Shown here: positions 15,689 to 25,136 of the stretch, in pieces
Numbering within the stretch: the first letter of the stretch is position 1
How the letters are laid out: each line of letters opens with the position of its first letter
Origin: Limosilactobacillus coleohominis
GTDB lineage: Bacteria; Bacillota; Bacilli; Lactobacillales; Lactobacillaceae
Direction: 5' to 3'
Length of the DNA: 41,365 nucleotides
Assembly (NCBI RefSeq): GCF_016901675.1
Contig: NZ_JACJKU010000005.1
Location: 1-41,365 of the forward strand
Program-made: the position numbers and the translations under genes
The notes under the pieces: model-generated
Databases searched by the model: none
Seen by the model: only the letters and a program-made list of their open reading frames with translations
What the model was told of the DNA's origin: nothing

Positions 15689-17026
15689 TTAGGCTAATGT
15701 TCCCATTGGGTCCCATGGTTTAAGCACAACTGGTTTCTGTGCAGCAGCCTTCTGAAGGTCATCACTCAGGTACTTCTTATTAATGACTACTTGGTAACAA
15801 TATTTGTCCATCCAAGCATCGTTCATGACAAAGTAACCCTTGGTACCAACTTTTGGTCCCCATGAGTTTTCAACCTTCCACTTGGTTGGTTGGTCATCAA
15901 CGAGGTCAACTCCGGTTAGAACCATTGCGTGGTCCATCATGCTTTCACCGTAATCAAGGGCCTCGGCCTTAGTCATATCCAAATCAGTATCGAATAGTTT
16001 TGCATAATCATAAGTGTTGAGGGCCATTAATCCGTGCTTAGTGTTGGAGTACTTTACAACGTCAGAACCAAACCAAACACTTTCGCCACCCTTGAGTTGG
16101 TTAATAGCAAGTTGCTTAAAGTCCTTCATTGATAAGTTCAGGTGTTTAACTTGGCGGCCACCCACAACGTTACCTAACATGTCGATGGTGTATGTCTTGC
16201 CATATTCCTTATCAGCTGTTGGAGCTTGAATAATTGAAATGTAATCATCAAGGTTCCAGCCAACATACTTCTTAAAGAATGATTGAGGGGTTAGATTAGA
16301 ATCCCGATGAAATTCTTTATCTTTTTTAGTCCGGTATTCAAAATCAAAGGTGGTAACTGGCTTACCAAAAGCATAGGAAAGCATGCGGAAAACATTGTTA
16401 AGCATTTGCTTGCGAATCCCGTTTAGGTCATCTTCTGAAGCACCATCGTTTACCATATTACGAAGAATAACAGCATCGTGGCGCAACTGATTATTCAAAA
16501 CCGCGTTAATTTCATTGGAACGGCTTGAATTATATGATTCAGGCATGGCAGTCTTTGGAACAACACCATATTTTTCGATGAGTGCGCAGAGCATATCCCA
16601 TTGTCCACCATCTTGTTGAGGGGTTTCCATTAGCCAAGCCACTTTGCGGTCATCAATATCTAATTTGGCAGTTTTAATGACGTTTTCATAGAACCAATTA
16701 GACTTTTCAAACTTATCCCAGAAAAATGCATATGATTGAGAAAGTTCAAAGTTATCTGGAAGATTGAACTTTTGTTGCATTTCATGACGCATCGTGTTTA
16801 ATGCGGCAAACATCCAACACCGCCCAGATTGCTTTTGGTCAGTAACATCGCCAGTAGATAAGTCGATCGAAAACACGGGACTGTCATCAGCAATGGAATG
16901 CCAATTAAAGCTAGCAGCTCTAACACCATTCGTGGTCACCGCATTTTCTAAAATAGCGGAATCACGTCGATTATCATAATCTTGCGCAAAATCTTGCAAA
17001 TCATTTGCAGTAATTTCAAAACTCAC
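15689..17026 (-). CDS. pepC: aminopeptidase C (bleomycin hydrolase family, C1B)
   Basis: A 445-residue cysteine aminopeptidase of the papain superfamily, cytoplasmic and normally a self-compartmentalised hexamer. The catalytic triad is visible: C70 in QSGRCWMFAALN, H366 in DHAMVLTG, N387 in VENSWG. Translation starts at GTG, eight bases after AAAGGAGTGA. Length agrees with PepC of lactobacilli (about 440-450). The C-terminal tail that trims substrates in this family ends PMGTLA here. It is a single-gene leftward unit convergent with pepN. Confidence 0.97.
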   Translation of the reverse strand: MSFEITANDLQDFAQDYDNRRDSAILENAVTTNGVRAASFNWHSIADDSPVFSIDLSTGDVTDQKQSGRCWMFAALNTMRHEMQQKFNLPDNFELSQSYAFFWDKFEKSNWFYENVIKTAKLDIDDRKVAWLMETPQQDGGQWDMLCALIEKYGVVPKTAMPESYNSSRSNEINAVLNNQLRHDAVILRNMVNDGASEDDLNGIRKQMLNNVFRMLSYAFGKPVTTFDFEYRTKKDKEFHRDSNLTPQSFFKKYVGWNLDDYISIIQAPTADKEYGKTYTIDMLGNVVGGRQVKHLNLSMKDFKQLAINQLKGGESVWFGSDVVKYSNTKHGLMALNTYDYAKLFDTDLDMTKAEALDYGESMMDHAMVLTGVDLVDDQPTKWKVENSWGPKVGTKGYFVMNDAWMDKYCYQVVINKKYLSDDLQKAAAQKPVVLKPWDPMGTLA

Positions 17027-17075
17027 AAAAAGTCACTCCTTTAAAAGATGTTAATCACTATTATAACGTATTTAA

Positions 17076-17690
17076 TTAGTAGGGGAACGAATCCAAATTA
17101 TCTTCGGCAGTGATTTTACGAACAGCTTTAGCGGGCACACCTAATACTAAAGAATTTGCTGGCATGTCATGGGTAACCACAGCACCGGCCCCAATTACAC
17201 AGCCATCACCAATGGTAACACCGCCACAAACGGTAACGTTGCTGGCTAACCAACAATTATTGCCGATGGTAATAGGGGCACCAAATTCTAAGATTGTGAA
17301 TTGTCCATTTGTCTGTTTGCGAGCATTGCGTTGTTGCCAACGAAGTGGGTGAATTGGTGTAACCAAGCTGACATTAGGGCCAACCATTACATTGTCACCA
17401 ATGGTTACTGGGCATGTATCAAGAACGGTGAAATTAAAGTTAGCATAAAAATTCTCGCCAACCGATAGGAACCGGCCATAGTCAAAGTGAATCGGCCCTT
17501 GAAAGTAGCAGTTCTAACCATGATGCCCTAACAATTGGTCGATAATAGCGTTCCTTTGATCAGCGGCGGTATCGTAAAGTTGGTTATAGTCTTGGCACAA
17601 TTGATGTCCTCGACTGGAAAGGTGGTTTAATTCGTCTGTATCTGGTATGTAGGGTTGCCCAGATAACATCTTTTTAGTATTTTCGTCCAT
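17076..17690 (-). pseudogene. maa: sugar O-acetyltransferase (Maa/NodL type), broken by one stop codon
   Basis: The frame from ATG 17690 (with AAGGAGC upstream) to 17076 would encode 204 residues, the normal length for maltose/galactoside O-acetyltransferases. It starts MDENTKKMLSGQPYIPD and ends with left-handed beta-helix hexapeptides (ITIGNNCWLASNVTVCGG, VTIGDGCVIGAGAVV) and SLVLGVPAKAVRKI. A single in-frame TAG at 17516-17514 interrupts it at codon 59, between LLGHHG and NCYFQGPIHFDYG. One base change (from AAG or CAG) would explain it. The downstream part from 17387 is open but lacks a ribosome binding site. So it is a recent nonsense pseudogene, unless the stop is a sequencing error or is read through. 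Confidence 0.88.
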
Positions 17691-17732
17691 GTAGCTTGCT
17701 CCTTGAAAATCTTATATTTAGCGAGATTAAAA

Positions 17733-17776
17733 GGGCACGTGAAAAAAGCAGTTTACGACTTCATTTTCACGTACCC
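17733..17776 (-). terminator. rpiA terminator, palindrome family B
   Basis: GGGCACGTGAAAA (17733-17745) faces TTTTCACGTACCC (17764-17776), a 13-bp stem with one mismatch. The loop contains GTTTACGACTTC. On the minus strand the hairpin is followed by CTTTTAATC. It lies eight bases after the rpiA stop and resembles the palindromes at 36881 and 38475. Confidence 0.8.
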
Positions 17777-17783
17777 AAGGTGA

Positions 17784-18467
17784 TTATTTATTAGCGTGTA
17801 AAACTTCTGGACCGTTGTCGCGACCAACGATCACGTCATCTACCCGATTTAAGAAGAGACCATGTTCAACAACACCAACTGTATGGATTAAATCTTCAGC
17901 TAATGCGTGTGGGTCTTGGATTTGACCGACCTTAATATCAATGATGAAATTATTTTCGTCAGTCCGATACTTTTGATCGCCATCCATGCGCCATTGTGGG
18001 TTGTAACCCTTCTTTTCAAACGCATTAAAGACGTGTTGAGCTCCAAATGGGATGACTTCGACTGGGACACCAAAGTCACCAATCCGTGGAACTAACTTGG
18101 ATTGATCAACAATCCAAATTTTCTTTGTGGAGGCGTTATTAACAATTTTTTCCCATAAGAGGGCACCGCCGCCACCCTTAATTCCATTGAAATCATCATC
18201 AACTTCATCAGCACCATCGATACATACATCAATGTGATCAACGTCATCGATATCCTTAATAGTAATTCCTAAGGATTCGGCCTGTTTAGTTGTCCGATTA
18301 GAGGTGGTAACACCAACAATGTTTAAGCCTTCTTTTTGTACTCGTTCACCAAGGGCGTCAACCATGTAACGCACTGTAGATCCAGTACCAAGGCCAACAA
18401 TCATGCCATCATCAATATATTTAACGGCTTCTTTACCAACCTGTGCTTTTAATTTATTTTGATCCAT
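17784..18467 (-). CDS. rpiA: ribose-5-phosphate isomerase A
   Basis: Interconverts ribose 5-phosphate and ribulose 5-phosphate in the pentose phosphate/phosphoketolase route. The 227-residue protein has the family motifs [15 protein letters not shown] near the N terminus, [26 protein letters not shown] in the middle (the substrate-binding D-G-A-D and K-G-G-G-x-x) and SKLVPRIG. I chose ATG 18467 (MDQNKL), with AAAGGAG eight bases upstream. It overlaps closely with the end of the preceding acetyltransferase gene, whose stop lies within this ribosome binding region, so the two are translationally coupled. Confidence 0.97.
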   Translation of the reverse strand: MDQNKLKAQVGKEAVKYIDDGMIVGLGTGSTVRYMVDALGERVQKEGLNIVGVTTSNRTTKQAESLGITIKDIDDVDHIDVCIDGADEVDDDFNGIKGGGGALLWEKIVNNASTKKIWIVDQSKLVPRIGDFGVPVEVIPFGAQHVFNAFEKKGYNPQWRMDGDQKYRTDENNFIIDIKVGQIQDPHALAEDLIHTVGVVEHGLFLNRVDDVIVGRDNGPEVLHANK

Positions 18468-18469
18468 CT

Positions 18470-18775
18470 TTACAACTCCTTTGAACAACGATCTTGCGGC
18501 AAGAGAAGGGATTGAGCTTCGGGATGCAACTTAAAGTATTGCTTAGCATATGGACACATAATTTTAACGGTATAGGAATGCTGGTGAGCATAATCGATAA
18601 ATTGTTCCATTAATTGAGCTGCTAATCCGTGATGACGAAAATTGGGAACCACAAAAACTCTTTCCACGACAACTCGCCGTTGCTCGCGGTCGACAAATGG
18701 GAAGCTCACTTCGCCGGCCCATTCACCGTTTTCTGTCATCGCAGTGATTTGATTAGCTTGTAGTTTGAATTCCAC
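18470..18775 (-). CDS. small GNAT-family N-acetyltransferase (YjdJ type)
   Basis: A 101-residue protein of the short GNAT_like group. It has the sequence [27 protein letters not shown], with the acetyl-CoA loop R-H-H-G-L-A (Q/RxxGxG/A), followed by [16 protein letters not shown], the typical C-P-Y-A end of the YjdJ/CG family. The start is probably GTG 18775, 11 bases after AAAGGA; TTG 18811 is less likely. The substrate is unknown. It is the first gene of the rpiA transcript and is divergent from dut. Confidence 0.82.
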   Translation of the reverse strand: MEFKLQANQITAMTENGEWAGEVSFPFVDREQRRVVVERVFVVPNFRHHGLAAQLMEQFIDYAHQHSYTVKIMCPYAKQYFKLHPEAQSLLLPQDRCSKEL

Positions 18776-18855
18776 CCTTGAACAATTCCTTTCTTGCTTG
18801 ATTTGATACAAAATAAATTGTTACTGGTTTATTAATAAAAGTCAAGCAGAGTTCA

Positions 18856-18864
18856 TGTTACAAT
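18856..18864 (+). promoter_or_regulatory. extended -10 promoter of dut-radA-yacL
   Basis: TGTTACAAT is an extended -10 box about 30 bases before the dut start. No good -35 is seen. The same TGTTAC box occurs before cysS and nusG. Confidence 0.55.
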
Positions 18865-18897
18865 AAAATGAATGAAATTTTAACGAGGTGAAAAAAG

Positions 18898-19434
18898 ATG
18901 CAACGGGGTTTTAAAGTTGTTGCAGCAAAGGCAAATGATGGTTTGCATATTCCACAACGGCAAACTAAACAGGCTGCCGGATATGATTTTGAGGCGGCAG
19001 AAGATTTTACGCTTCCATCAATTTGGAAGGGTAATTTTATCAAGGCTTTATGGAAAATCCACCAGCAAAAGCAACTTACGACGGATGAAATTACAAATGG
19101 TGACCAAAGCCTGAAACCATATTTGGTACCGACTGGGATTAAGGCTTATATGCAACCGAATGAAGTATTACTATTAGTTAACCGATCGAGTGGTCCTTTA
19201 AAGCGTCGATTAGTGCTTCCAAACGGAATTGGCGTGATTGACGCAGATTATTATGATAACCCTGCCAATGAAGGCGAAATATTTGTTCAATTAATTAATT
19301 ATGGATTGACCGATTACCACATTAAAAAGGGCGAACGAATTGCTCAAGGAATCTTTGTTCCCTATTTGACAGCAGATGATGAAGAAACACCACAAGCTGA
19401 TCGGGAAGGTGGTTTCGGCTCAACCCAAAAGTAA
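18898..19434 (+). CDS. dut: dUTP diphosphatase-like protein
   Basis: Hydrolyses dUTP to dUMP, keeping uracil out of DNA and feeding dTMP synthesis. Trimeric dUTPase motifs are present: AAGYDFEA (motif I), NRSSGPLKRRLVLPNGIGVIDADYYD (motifs II-III) and a C-terminal GGFGST (motif V, the flexible lid). At 178 residues it is longer than the usual 145-150. The excess is an insertion of about 30 residues between motifs I and II (SIWKGNFIKALWKIHQQKQL). This form is seen in lactobacilli. GAGGTG precedes the ATG. It is followed closely by radA. Confidence 0.9.
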   Translation: MQRGFKVVAAKANDGLHIPQRQTKQAAGYDFEAAEDFTLPSIWKGNFIKALWKIHQQKQLTTDEITNGDQSLKPYLVPTGIKAYMQPNEVLLLVNRSSGPLKRRLVLPNGIGVIDADYYDNPANEGEIFVQLINYGLTDYHIKKGERIAQGIFVPYLTADDEETPQADREGGFGSTQK

Positions 19435-19446
19435 AGAGGGATGAGA

Positions 19447-20820
19447 ATGGCAAAAGCCAAAACACACTATGTTTGTCAAAACTGTGGCTACATTTCACCA
19501 CGGTTTTTAGGACGGTGCCCGAATTGTGGGCAATGGAATACATTAGTTGAAGAGGTCGATCAGTCAACTGTAAAACCAGTGAAGACACCAACGACTACTT
19601 TAACTGGTATTGTTGCCAAACCGCAAAAAATTAATGAAATTGATACTCAAAAAACACCGCGGGTCAAAACAAAACTGGCCGAATTGAATCGTGTTTTAGG
19701 AGGAGGGATCGTTCCAGGATCACTGGTATTAATTGGTGGGGACCCTGGAATTGGGAAATCAACGCTTCTCTTACAGGTTTCCGGACAGCTAAGTGCAGAA
19801 GGGCACTCTGTACTATACGTTTCAGGAGAAGAAAGTGCGAACCAGATCAAAATGCGTGCTCAGCGGGTAGACGTTTCTGGCGACGACTTTTATATTTATC
19901 CTGAAACCAATATGGATAGTATTCGGGCAACGATTGATGAAATGAATCCTGAATATGTAGTGATTGACTCAGTTCAAACCATGCAGGCCACTGATGTTAC
20001 TTCAGCGATTGGTAGTGTTTCCCAAATTCGTGCGGTGACAGCACAGTTAATGCAGATTGCAAAGGGTAAAAACATTACCGTTTTCGTAGTTGGTCATGTT
20101 ACAAAGGGTGGTATCCTAGCCGGACCTAAAATTCTGGAACATATGGTGGATACGGTCTTGTATTTTGAAGGGGATCTCCACCATACCTACCGAATATTGC
20201 GTTCTGTAAAGAATCGGTTTGGTTCTACTAATGAGTTAGGCATTTTTGAAATGAATGCTAATGGACTTAAAGAAGTAGCAAATCCATCCGAGATTTTCTT
20301 GGAAGAGCGTTTAAAAGATGCCAATGGTTCAGCTGTTGTCGTGTCTTTAGAAGGAACACGACCTATTCTGGTAGAAATTCAAGCATTGATCACGCCTTCT
20401 GTTTTTGGAAATGCCCAACGAACAGCGACGGGCTTAAATCGTAACCGGGTTTCCTTGATTATGGCAGTGTTAGAAAAGCGGGCCAATCTGTTGTTGCAAA
20501 ACCAAGATGCTTATCTTAAAGCGGCTGGTGGAGTGAAATTAGATGAACCGGCAATTGATTTAGCCATAGCAGTAGCAATTGCGTCATCCTATCGTGACAA
20601 AGGAACCCGACCAACGGATGCTTTTGTTGGTGAGCTGGGGTTAACTGGCGAAATTCGTCGTGTTAATCGAATTGAACAGCGGGTGGCAGAAGCAGCTAAG
20701 TTAGGATTCAAACGGATTTTTATTCCTAAGAATAATCTCAAAAATTGGGAACCACCTAAGAATATTCAGGTCGTTGGTGTTACAACAATTGGCGAAACAT
20801 TGAAAATCGCGTTAGCATAG
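19447..20820 (+). CDS. radA: DNA repair protein RadA
   Basis: A 457-residue DnaB-like branch migration helicase used in recombinational repair and transformation. It has an N-terminal zinc finger ([19 protein letters not shown]), Walker [11 protein letters not shown], Walker [10 protein letters not shown], the RadA-specific KNRFGST, and a C-terminal Lon-protease-like domain (from about residue 270, [18 protein letters not shown]...[12 protein letters not shown]). The ATG at 19447 is favoured over 19441, since AGAGGG lies right against the latter. It is the middle gene of dut-radA-yacL. Confidence 0.97.
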   Translation: MAKAKTHYVCQNCGYISPRFLGRCPNCGQWNTLVEEVDQSTVKPVKTPTTTLTGIVAKPQKINEIDTQKTPRVKTKLAELNRVLGGGIVPGSLVLIGGDPGIGKSTLLLQVSGQLSAEGHSVLYVSGEESANQIKMRAQRVDVSGDDFYIYPETNMDSIRATIDEMNPEYVVIDSVQTMQATDVTSAIGSVSQIRAVTAQLMQIAKGKNITVFVVGHVTKGGILAGPKILEHMVDTVLYFEGDLHHTYRILRSVKNRFGSTNELGIFEMNANGLKEVANPSEIFLEERLKDANGSAVVVSLEGTRPILVEIQALITPSVFGNAQRTATGLNRNRVSLIMAVLEKRANLLLQNQDAYLKAAGGVKLDEPAIDLAIAVAIASSYRDKGTRPTDAFVGELGLTGEIRRVNRIEQRVAEAAKLGFKRIFIPKNNLKNWEPPKNIQVVGVTTIGETLKIALA

Positions 20821-20851
20821 ATAGGAGATCAAAAAGAAAGGAGGACATCAA

Positions 20852-21991
20852 ATGCGTAAAGGAATCGTTAGACTAATCTTTACAGTTTTTGGGGCCGCAA
20901 TGGGTTATTATTATCTACCGCCAGTGTGGCCAGCCATTGGGGTTAAATATAATTCAGTCTTGATGGTAATTGTTGATATTTTAATTGGTGGAATTATTTT
21001 TTGGCTGTTGTCATTAATCTCTATTGGTTGGGTCCTGAAATTGATCCAGCGAGTGGAAGATTATTTAACAAAAAAGAGTCCCATCTACCTATTTTTTGGT
21101 GCACTGTTGACAATCATTGGTTTGATCTTAGCAATTTTAATTTCTATTCCACTATGGCGGACGCATATCCCCGTAGTTAATAACATTATTCCAATTTTGC
21201 TGATGATTATCTTCAGTTACTTTGGGTTCCGAATGGGAACAACCCGTTTAGATGATTGGCGAACGTTGTTAACGCTAAAACGTGGTAATAATAAAGAACT
21301 CACCGGTAAGACGGGTGATGTTATCAAACAGCAGGATGCTAATTACCATCACTATAAAATATTGGATACCAACATCTTAATTGATGGGCGAATTTATGAT
21401 CTTGTGAAAACCGGCTTTTTGGAAGGAACATTATTAGTACCGAATTTTGTTTTGTATGAATTACAATACATAGCCGATTCTGGCGAAAGTATTAAACGGG
21501 TTCGTGGACGCCGTGGTCTAGATATTTTAAATAAACTGCGGAGTGAAAAAATTGTTCCAATTGAGATGTACGAAGGTGACTTTGAGGATATTCCAGAAGT
21601 TGACAGTAAGTTAATCACCCTAGCTAAAAAAGTTGATGGTGTGATTGTGACGAATGACTGGAACCTTAACAAAGTTATTCAGTTTCAAAATGTACAGGTA
21701 TTAAACATCAATAATCTGGCTAAATCACTACGTCCTCGGGTAATTCCGGGTGAACATCTCCACGTGACAGTCGTTAAAAAGGGTACTGAACGGCAACAGG
21801 GTGTTGCATACATGGATGATGGAACGATGGTGGTTGTTGAAGATGGGCGCTATTACATGAATGAAAACATTGAAGTTGAAGTTACCAGTGCACTGCAAAC
21901 TGATGCAGGGCGGATGATTTTTGCTCGACCGCTTCATTCTGGCAAGCCAATTGGTGAAGATGATAAGCAATCAAAAGATGATCAAGACTAA
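20852..21991 (+). CDS. yacL: PIN-TRAM membrane protein (YacL family)
   Basis: A 379-residue protein. Four hydrophobic segments lie in the first 130 residues (for example LIFTVFGAAMGYYYLPPVWP, VIVDILIGGIIFWLLSLI, LFFGALLTIIGLILAILI, IIPILLMIIFSYFGF). A PIN nuclease domain follows (LDTNILIDGRIYDL, then ELQYIAD and VIVTNDWNLNK, with conserved Asp residues). A C-terminal TRAM domain (PGEHLHVTVVKKGTE...GTMVVVEDG) suggests RNA binding. The function of this conserved family is not settled; a membrane-bound RNase is likely. A strong AAAGGAGG precedes the ATG. Confidence 0.92.
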   Translation: MRKGIVRLIFTVFGAAMGYYYLPPVWPAIGVKYNSVLMVIVDILIGGIIFWLLSLISIGWVLKLIQRVEDYLTKKSPIYLFFGALLTIIGLILAILISIPLWRTHIPVVNNIIPILLMIIFSYFGFRMGTTRLDDWRTLLTLKRGNNKELTGKTGDVIKQQDANYHHYKILDTNILIDGRIYDLVKTGFLEGTLLVPNFVLYELQYIADSGESIKRVRGRRGLDILNKLRSEKIVPIEMYEGDFEDIPEVDSKLITLAKKVDGVIVTNDWNLNKVIQFQNVQVLNINNLAKSLRPRVIPGEHLHVTVVKKGTERQQGVAYMDDGTMVVVEDGRYYMNENIEVEVTSALQTDAGRMIFARPLHSGKPIGEDDKQSKDDQD

Positions 21992-22046
21992 AGAAACTAT
22001 GTGATAAGTTCTTTAGCAGATCAAAAGGATCTATAAGGATACACAA

Positions 22047-22090
22047 AAGGCCTCAAACGTTCGGGAAAATAAACGTTTGAGGCCTTATTT
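22047..22090 (+). terminator. terminator after yacL, with a GGGA loop
   Basis: AAGGCCTCAAACGT pairs over 13-14 bases with ACGTTTGAGGCCTT around TCGGGAAAATAA, and is followed by ATTT. The T-run is short. The GGGA in its loop is shared with the hairpins that follow. Confidence 0.8.
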
Positions 22091-22093
22091 GCA

Positions 22094-22306
22094 CTTCTGA
22101 GAGTTGAAACAAAATCGGGAAAGCTTTTATTTCAATTTCAGAAGTAATTAGGAGATTTAAAGTAAAACCGTGGCTTGGGAGAACCACGGCTTCTTACGAA
22201 TATCTTTGGGGAAGATTTCGTAAAGGATATTTTTCGGTTACTATTGGGAGGAGTAATTGAAAAATAATCGGTTTCGGTTAATACGTAGTAGTTAATTTCT
22301 ACTACG
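22094..22306 (+). ncRNA. run of five stem-loops upstream of cysS, four with GGG(A/G) loops
   Basis: Five hairpins lie in 213 bases. A: CTTCTGA+TTGAAA / TTTCAA+TCAGAAG (22094-22144), apical region TCGGGAAAGC. B: CCGTGG/CCACGG (22168-22189), loop CTTGGGAGAA. C: TTACGA+ATCTT / AAGAT+TCGTAA (22194-22223), loop TGGGG. D: ATTTTTC-GG-TTACT / AGTAA-TT-GAAAAAT (22229-22265), 14 pairs, loop ATTGGGAGG. E: CGTAGTAG/CTACTACG (22284-22306), loop TTAATTT. No T-box signature (TGGNACC) and no reading frame are seen. It could be a separate small RNA or a long leader of cysS. The role is unknown; no promoter is certain. Confidence 0.55.
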
Positions 22307-22410
22307 GTTTATATATTACCAATAGATTGTGAAGAAAGTGTGACCAAAAAGTAAATAATTATTACAGTTCAAAATTTTTTCTGAGAAAAGTGAGGTCTCT
22401 GCAGTGATTA

Positions 22411-22419
22411 TGTTACTAT
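22411..22419 (+). promoter_or_regulatory. extended -10 promoter of cysS
   Basis: TGTTACTAT lies 38 bases before the cysS ATG. No convincing -35 is seen. If this is the main promoter, the hairpin run upstream is not part of the cysS transcript. Confidence 0.5.
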
Positions 22420-22456
22420 TAACTTATCAAATCAGGCCCACAAAGGAGTTTTGCAT

Positions 22457-23866
22457 ATGCTGAAAATATATAATACTTTAACACGCAAAAAAGAAGAATT
22501 TCATCCAGTCCATCCAGGTGTGGTTAATATGTATGTCTGTGGGCCAACAGTCTATAACTATATTCACATTGGCAATGCGCGGAGTGCGATTGCCTTTGAT
22601 ACTGTGCGCCGTTATTTGGAATACATTGGTTATCAGGTTAACTACGTTTCTAATTTCACAGACGTGGATGACAAGATGATAAAAGCTGCCCATGACCAAG
22701 GAATTACCGTTCCAGAACTAGCTGATAAGTATATTAAGGCATTTATGGAAGATACCAATGCCATTAATATTGAACCAGCCACGATGCATCCGCGAGCTAC
22801 GGAAAATATTCCAGAAATTATTGATTTTGTCCAAAAATTGATTGATAAGGGATACGCCTACGTTGTCGATGGAGATGTTTATTACCGAGCACGGAAATTC
22901 AAAAATTATGGTCAGTTGTCTGGACAATCAATCGACGATTTAGAGGTTGGGGCAAGTGAACACGTTAGTGCAGACGAAGTTGGTAAAAAAGAAGACCCAA
23001 TGGATTTTGCACTATGGAAGGCTGCAAAGCCAGGTGAAATTAGCTGGGATTCACCATGGGGAGCAGGTCGGCCAGGCTGGCATATTGAATGTTCAGTAAT
23101 GTCCACCAAGTATTTGGATAATACAATTGACATTCACGCTGGTGGGCAAGATCTGGAATTCCCACACCACGAAAATGAAATTGCGCAATCAGAAGCTGCT
23201 ACTGGAAAGAAGTTTGTAAACTACTGGATGCATAACGGCTTCGTTACGATTGGTAAAGACAACGAAAAAATGAGCAAGTCTTTGCATAATTTTATTACTG
23301 TTCACGACATTATTAAGCACGTTGATCCGCAAGTGCTACGGTTCTTTATGGCCACTACCCAATATCGGCGGCCAATTCAATATAGTGAAGCTAATCTAAC
23401 AGATGCTAAGAATAATTTGGAACATATCCAAAATGCTTACAATAATTTAGAATACCGTAAGAACGATGCCCACGACGGTAGTGAAATTCATGTTCAAAGC
23501 AAGTTAAGTGATTTTAAGGAACACTTTATTGAAGCAATGAATGATGATATTAATGTTCAAAACGGGATTGCGGTTGTTTATGAATTAGTGAAGTATGCCA
23601 ATGTATACGCTAAACAAGCATCAGTTAATCAAGATGACATTGCTGACATTCAAAAATTACTTCAGGAATTATTGAGTATTTTCGGGGTCAAGATTGTTGC
23701 TACTGGCCAAATTGATGATGATGCGATTCAGCAACTGATTGATCAGCGCAATGAAGCACGGCGGAACAAAGATTTTGCATTGAGTGACAAGATTAGAGAT
23801 GACTTGAAAGCTCAGGGAATTATCTTAGAAGATACCCCTCAGGGAACACGTTATAGGAAGGAATAG
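22457..23866 (+). CDS. cysS: cysteinyl-tRNA synthetase
   Basis: Charges tRNA-Cys; a class I monomer of 469 residues, normal length. The zinc-binding Cys is in [10 protein letters not shown]. The HIGH motif is HIGN, and further zinc ligands are in WHIECSVM and [13 protein letters not shown]. The KMSKS loop is [10 protein letters not shown]. The DALR anticodon-binding region follows ([16 protein letters not shown] at the C terminus is typical). ATG 22457 has AAAGGAG eight bases upstream. It leads the cysS-mrnC-rlmB transcript. In many lactobacilli gltX lies just before it; here that place is occupied by non-coding hairpins. Confidence 0.97.
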   Translation: MLKIYNTLTRKKEEFHPVHPGVVNMYVCGPTVYNYIHIGNARSAIAFDTVRRYLEYIGYQVNYVSNFTDVDDKMIKAAHDQGITVPELADKYIKAFMEDTNAINIEPATMHPRATENIPEIIDFVQKLIDKGYAYVVDGDVYYRARKFKNYGQLSGQSIDDLEVGASEHVSADEVGKKEDPMDFALWKAAKPGEISWDSPWGAGRPGWHIECSVMSTKYLDNTIDIHAGGQDLEFPHHENEIAQSEAATGKKFVNYWMHNGFVTIGKDNEKMSKSLHNFITVHDIIKHVDPQVLRFFMATTQYRRPIQYSEANLTDAKNNLEHIQNAYNNLEYRKNDAHDGSEIHVQSKLSDFKEHFIEAMNDDINVQNGIAVVYELVKYANVYAKQASVNQDDIADIQKLLQELLSIFGVKIVATGQIDDDAIQQLIDQRNEARRNKDFALSDKIRDDLKAQGIILEDTPQGTRYRKE

Positions 23867-23867
23867 T

Positions 23868-24281
23868 ATGGCAAAAGCTGATTTTCAACAATTAAATGGG
23901 ATTGCACTGGCTTATCTTGGCGATGCGGTATATGAAGTATATGTTCGAGAACACTTATTAGATTTAGGAATGTCAAAGCCAAATCGTCTTCAAAAAAAGG
24001 CTACTTCGTATGTTTCTGCTAAAGCGCAAGCTGGCTTGATCAAGTTAATGGAAGATCAAGATAAGCTGACGGATGAAGAATGGGAATTTTTCAAACGTGG
24101 ACGCAATGCTAATAGCTATACACACGCCAAACATACATCAGTAATCACCTATCGGATCTCGACGGGGTTTGAAGCATTGATGGGTTACTTGAAATTATCA
24201 GGACAACAGGAACGGCTGAATGAATTATGCACTTGGTGTATTAAACAGGTCGACCTAGGAAGGATTCAATATGAACAATGA
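23868..24281 (+). CDS. mrnC: Mini-ribonuclease III
   Basis: A 137-residue RNase III-like protein without a double-stranded RNA-binding domain; it matures 23S rRNA. The signature is [18 protein letters not shown] near the N terminus (catalytic D and E), with [10 protein letters not shown] in the middle. It starts one base after the cysS stop, and its 3' end overlaps rlmB by 11 bases, so the three genes are tightly coupled. Confidence 0.95.
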   Translation: MAKADFQQLNGIALAYLGDAVYEVYVREHLLDLGMSKPNRLQKKATSYVSAKAQAGLIKLMEDQDKLTDEEWEFFKRGRNANSYTHAKHTSVITYRISTGFEALMGYLKLSGQQERLNELCTWCIKQVDLGRIQYEQ

Positions 24282-25020
24282 TTCTCCAGAATTTATTATT
24301 GGCCGTCACCCTGCAGTAGCGGCTCTTAAATCAGATCAAGAAATTAATAAGGTATTTATTCAAAAAGGATTAAAAACGGATGCTATCTCGCAAATAGTGA
24401 AATTAGCTAAGGAGCGTCGCTTAGTAATTTCAAATGTTCCAAAGACTAAGTTGGATCAGATGGTAAACCATCAAAATCATCAGGGAGTTGCGTTGGCCGT
24501 AGCGGCATATAAGTATGCAACAATTGATGACTTATTTGATAATGCTGCTCGGCATGATGAGGCGCCATTCTTTTTAATTCTTGATGAATTGGCTGATCCA
24601 CACAACTTAGGGTCAATTTTGCGAACTGCCGACGCTGCTGGTGTCCATGGGATTATCATTCCTAAACGACGTGCCGTTGGACTGACCTCAGTTGTTGCTA
24701 AAACGTCGACCGGCGCAATTGAACATGTTCCAGTTGCCAGAGTTACCAACCTTATTCAAACTGCTAATGAGCTAAAAGAGCGGGGCGTATGGCTATTTGG
24801 TACTGATATGAAAGGGACAGATTACCGCCGCTGGGATGCTAAAGGTGCTGTGGCTCTTGTGATTGGTAATGAAGGTAAGGGAATTTCTTCTCTACTGAAG
24901 AAGACATGTGATGAAATGCTGACGATCCCAATGATTGGCCATGTTCAAAGTTTGAATGCGAGCGTGGCTGCCAGCCTTTTAATTTATCAAGGGTTCAGTT
25001 CTCGGCATCCTCTAAAATAA
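24271..25020 (+). CDS. rlmB: 23S rRNA (guanosine-2'-O-)-methyltransferase RlmB, SpoU/TrmH family
   Basis: A 249-residue SPOUT methyltransferase that modifies 23S rRNA (G2251 in E. coli numbering). An N-terminal substrate-binding domain ([13 protein letters not shown]...) is followed by the knot domain with motif 1 [18 protein letters not shown], motif 2 [11 protein letters not shown] and motif 3 [26 protein letters not shown] precedes the ATG within mrnC. Last gene of the cysS transcript. Confidence 0.95.
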   Translation: MNNDSPEFIIGRHPAVAALKSDQEINKVFIQKGLKTDAISQIVKLAKERRLVISNVPKTKLDQMVNHQNHQGVALAVAAYKYATIDDLFDNAARHDEAPFFLILDELADPHNLGSILRTADAAGVHGIIIPKRRAVGLTSVVAKTSTGAIEHVPVARVTNLIQTANELKERGVWLFGTDMKGTDYRRWDAKGAVALVIGNEGKGISSLLKKTCDEMLTIPMIGHVQSLNASVAASLLIYQGFSSRHPLK

Positions 25021-25051
25021 TTTAAAAAAATTAAGTGCAGAATTAACAAAG

Positions 25052-25075
25052 AATAAGGGATAATGTTCCTTATCC
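25052..25075 (+). other. inverted repeat downstream of rlmB
   Basis: ATAAGG (25053-25058) faces CCTTAT (25068-25073); GGATAA/TTATCC is an alternative pairing. It lacks a T-run, so it is at best a weak terminator or 3' stabiliser of the rlmB message. Confidence 0.3.
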
Positions 25076-25100
25076 TTAGATTAGTGAAAGGTTTTACCTA

Positions 25101-25129
25101 TTGCCATTAGTCATAAAGTCTGGTAAATT
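25101..25129 (+). promoter_or_regulatory. promoter of the structured RNA and sigma factor gene
   Basis: -35 TTGCCA (25101-25106), 17 bases, -10 TAAATT (25124-25129). The predicted start, about 25136-25137, is exactly where the closing helix of the downstream RNA begins. Confidence 0.6.
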
Positions 25130-25136
25130 ATCCTAG

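Noticed and set aside
22094-22306. T-box riboswitch for cysS
   Set aside because: The conserved antiterminator bulge TGGNACC and the specifier-stem features are absent, although several hairpins are present.
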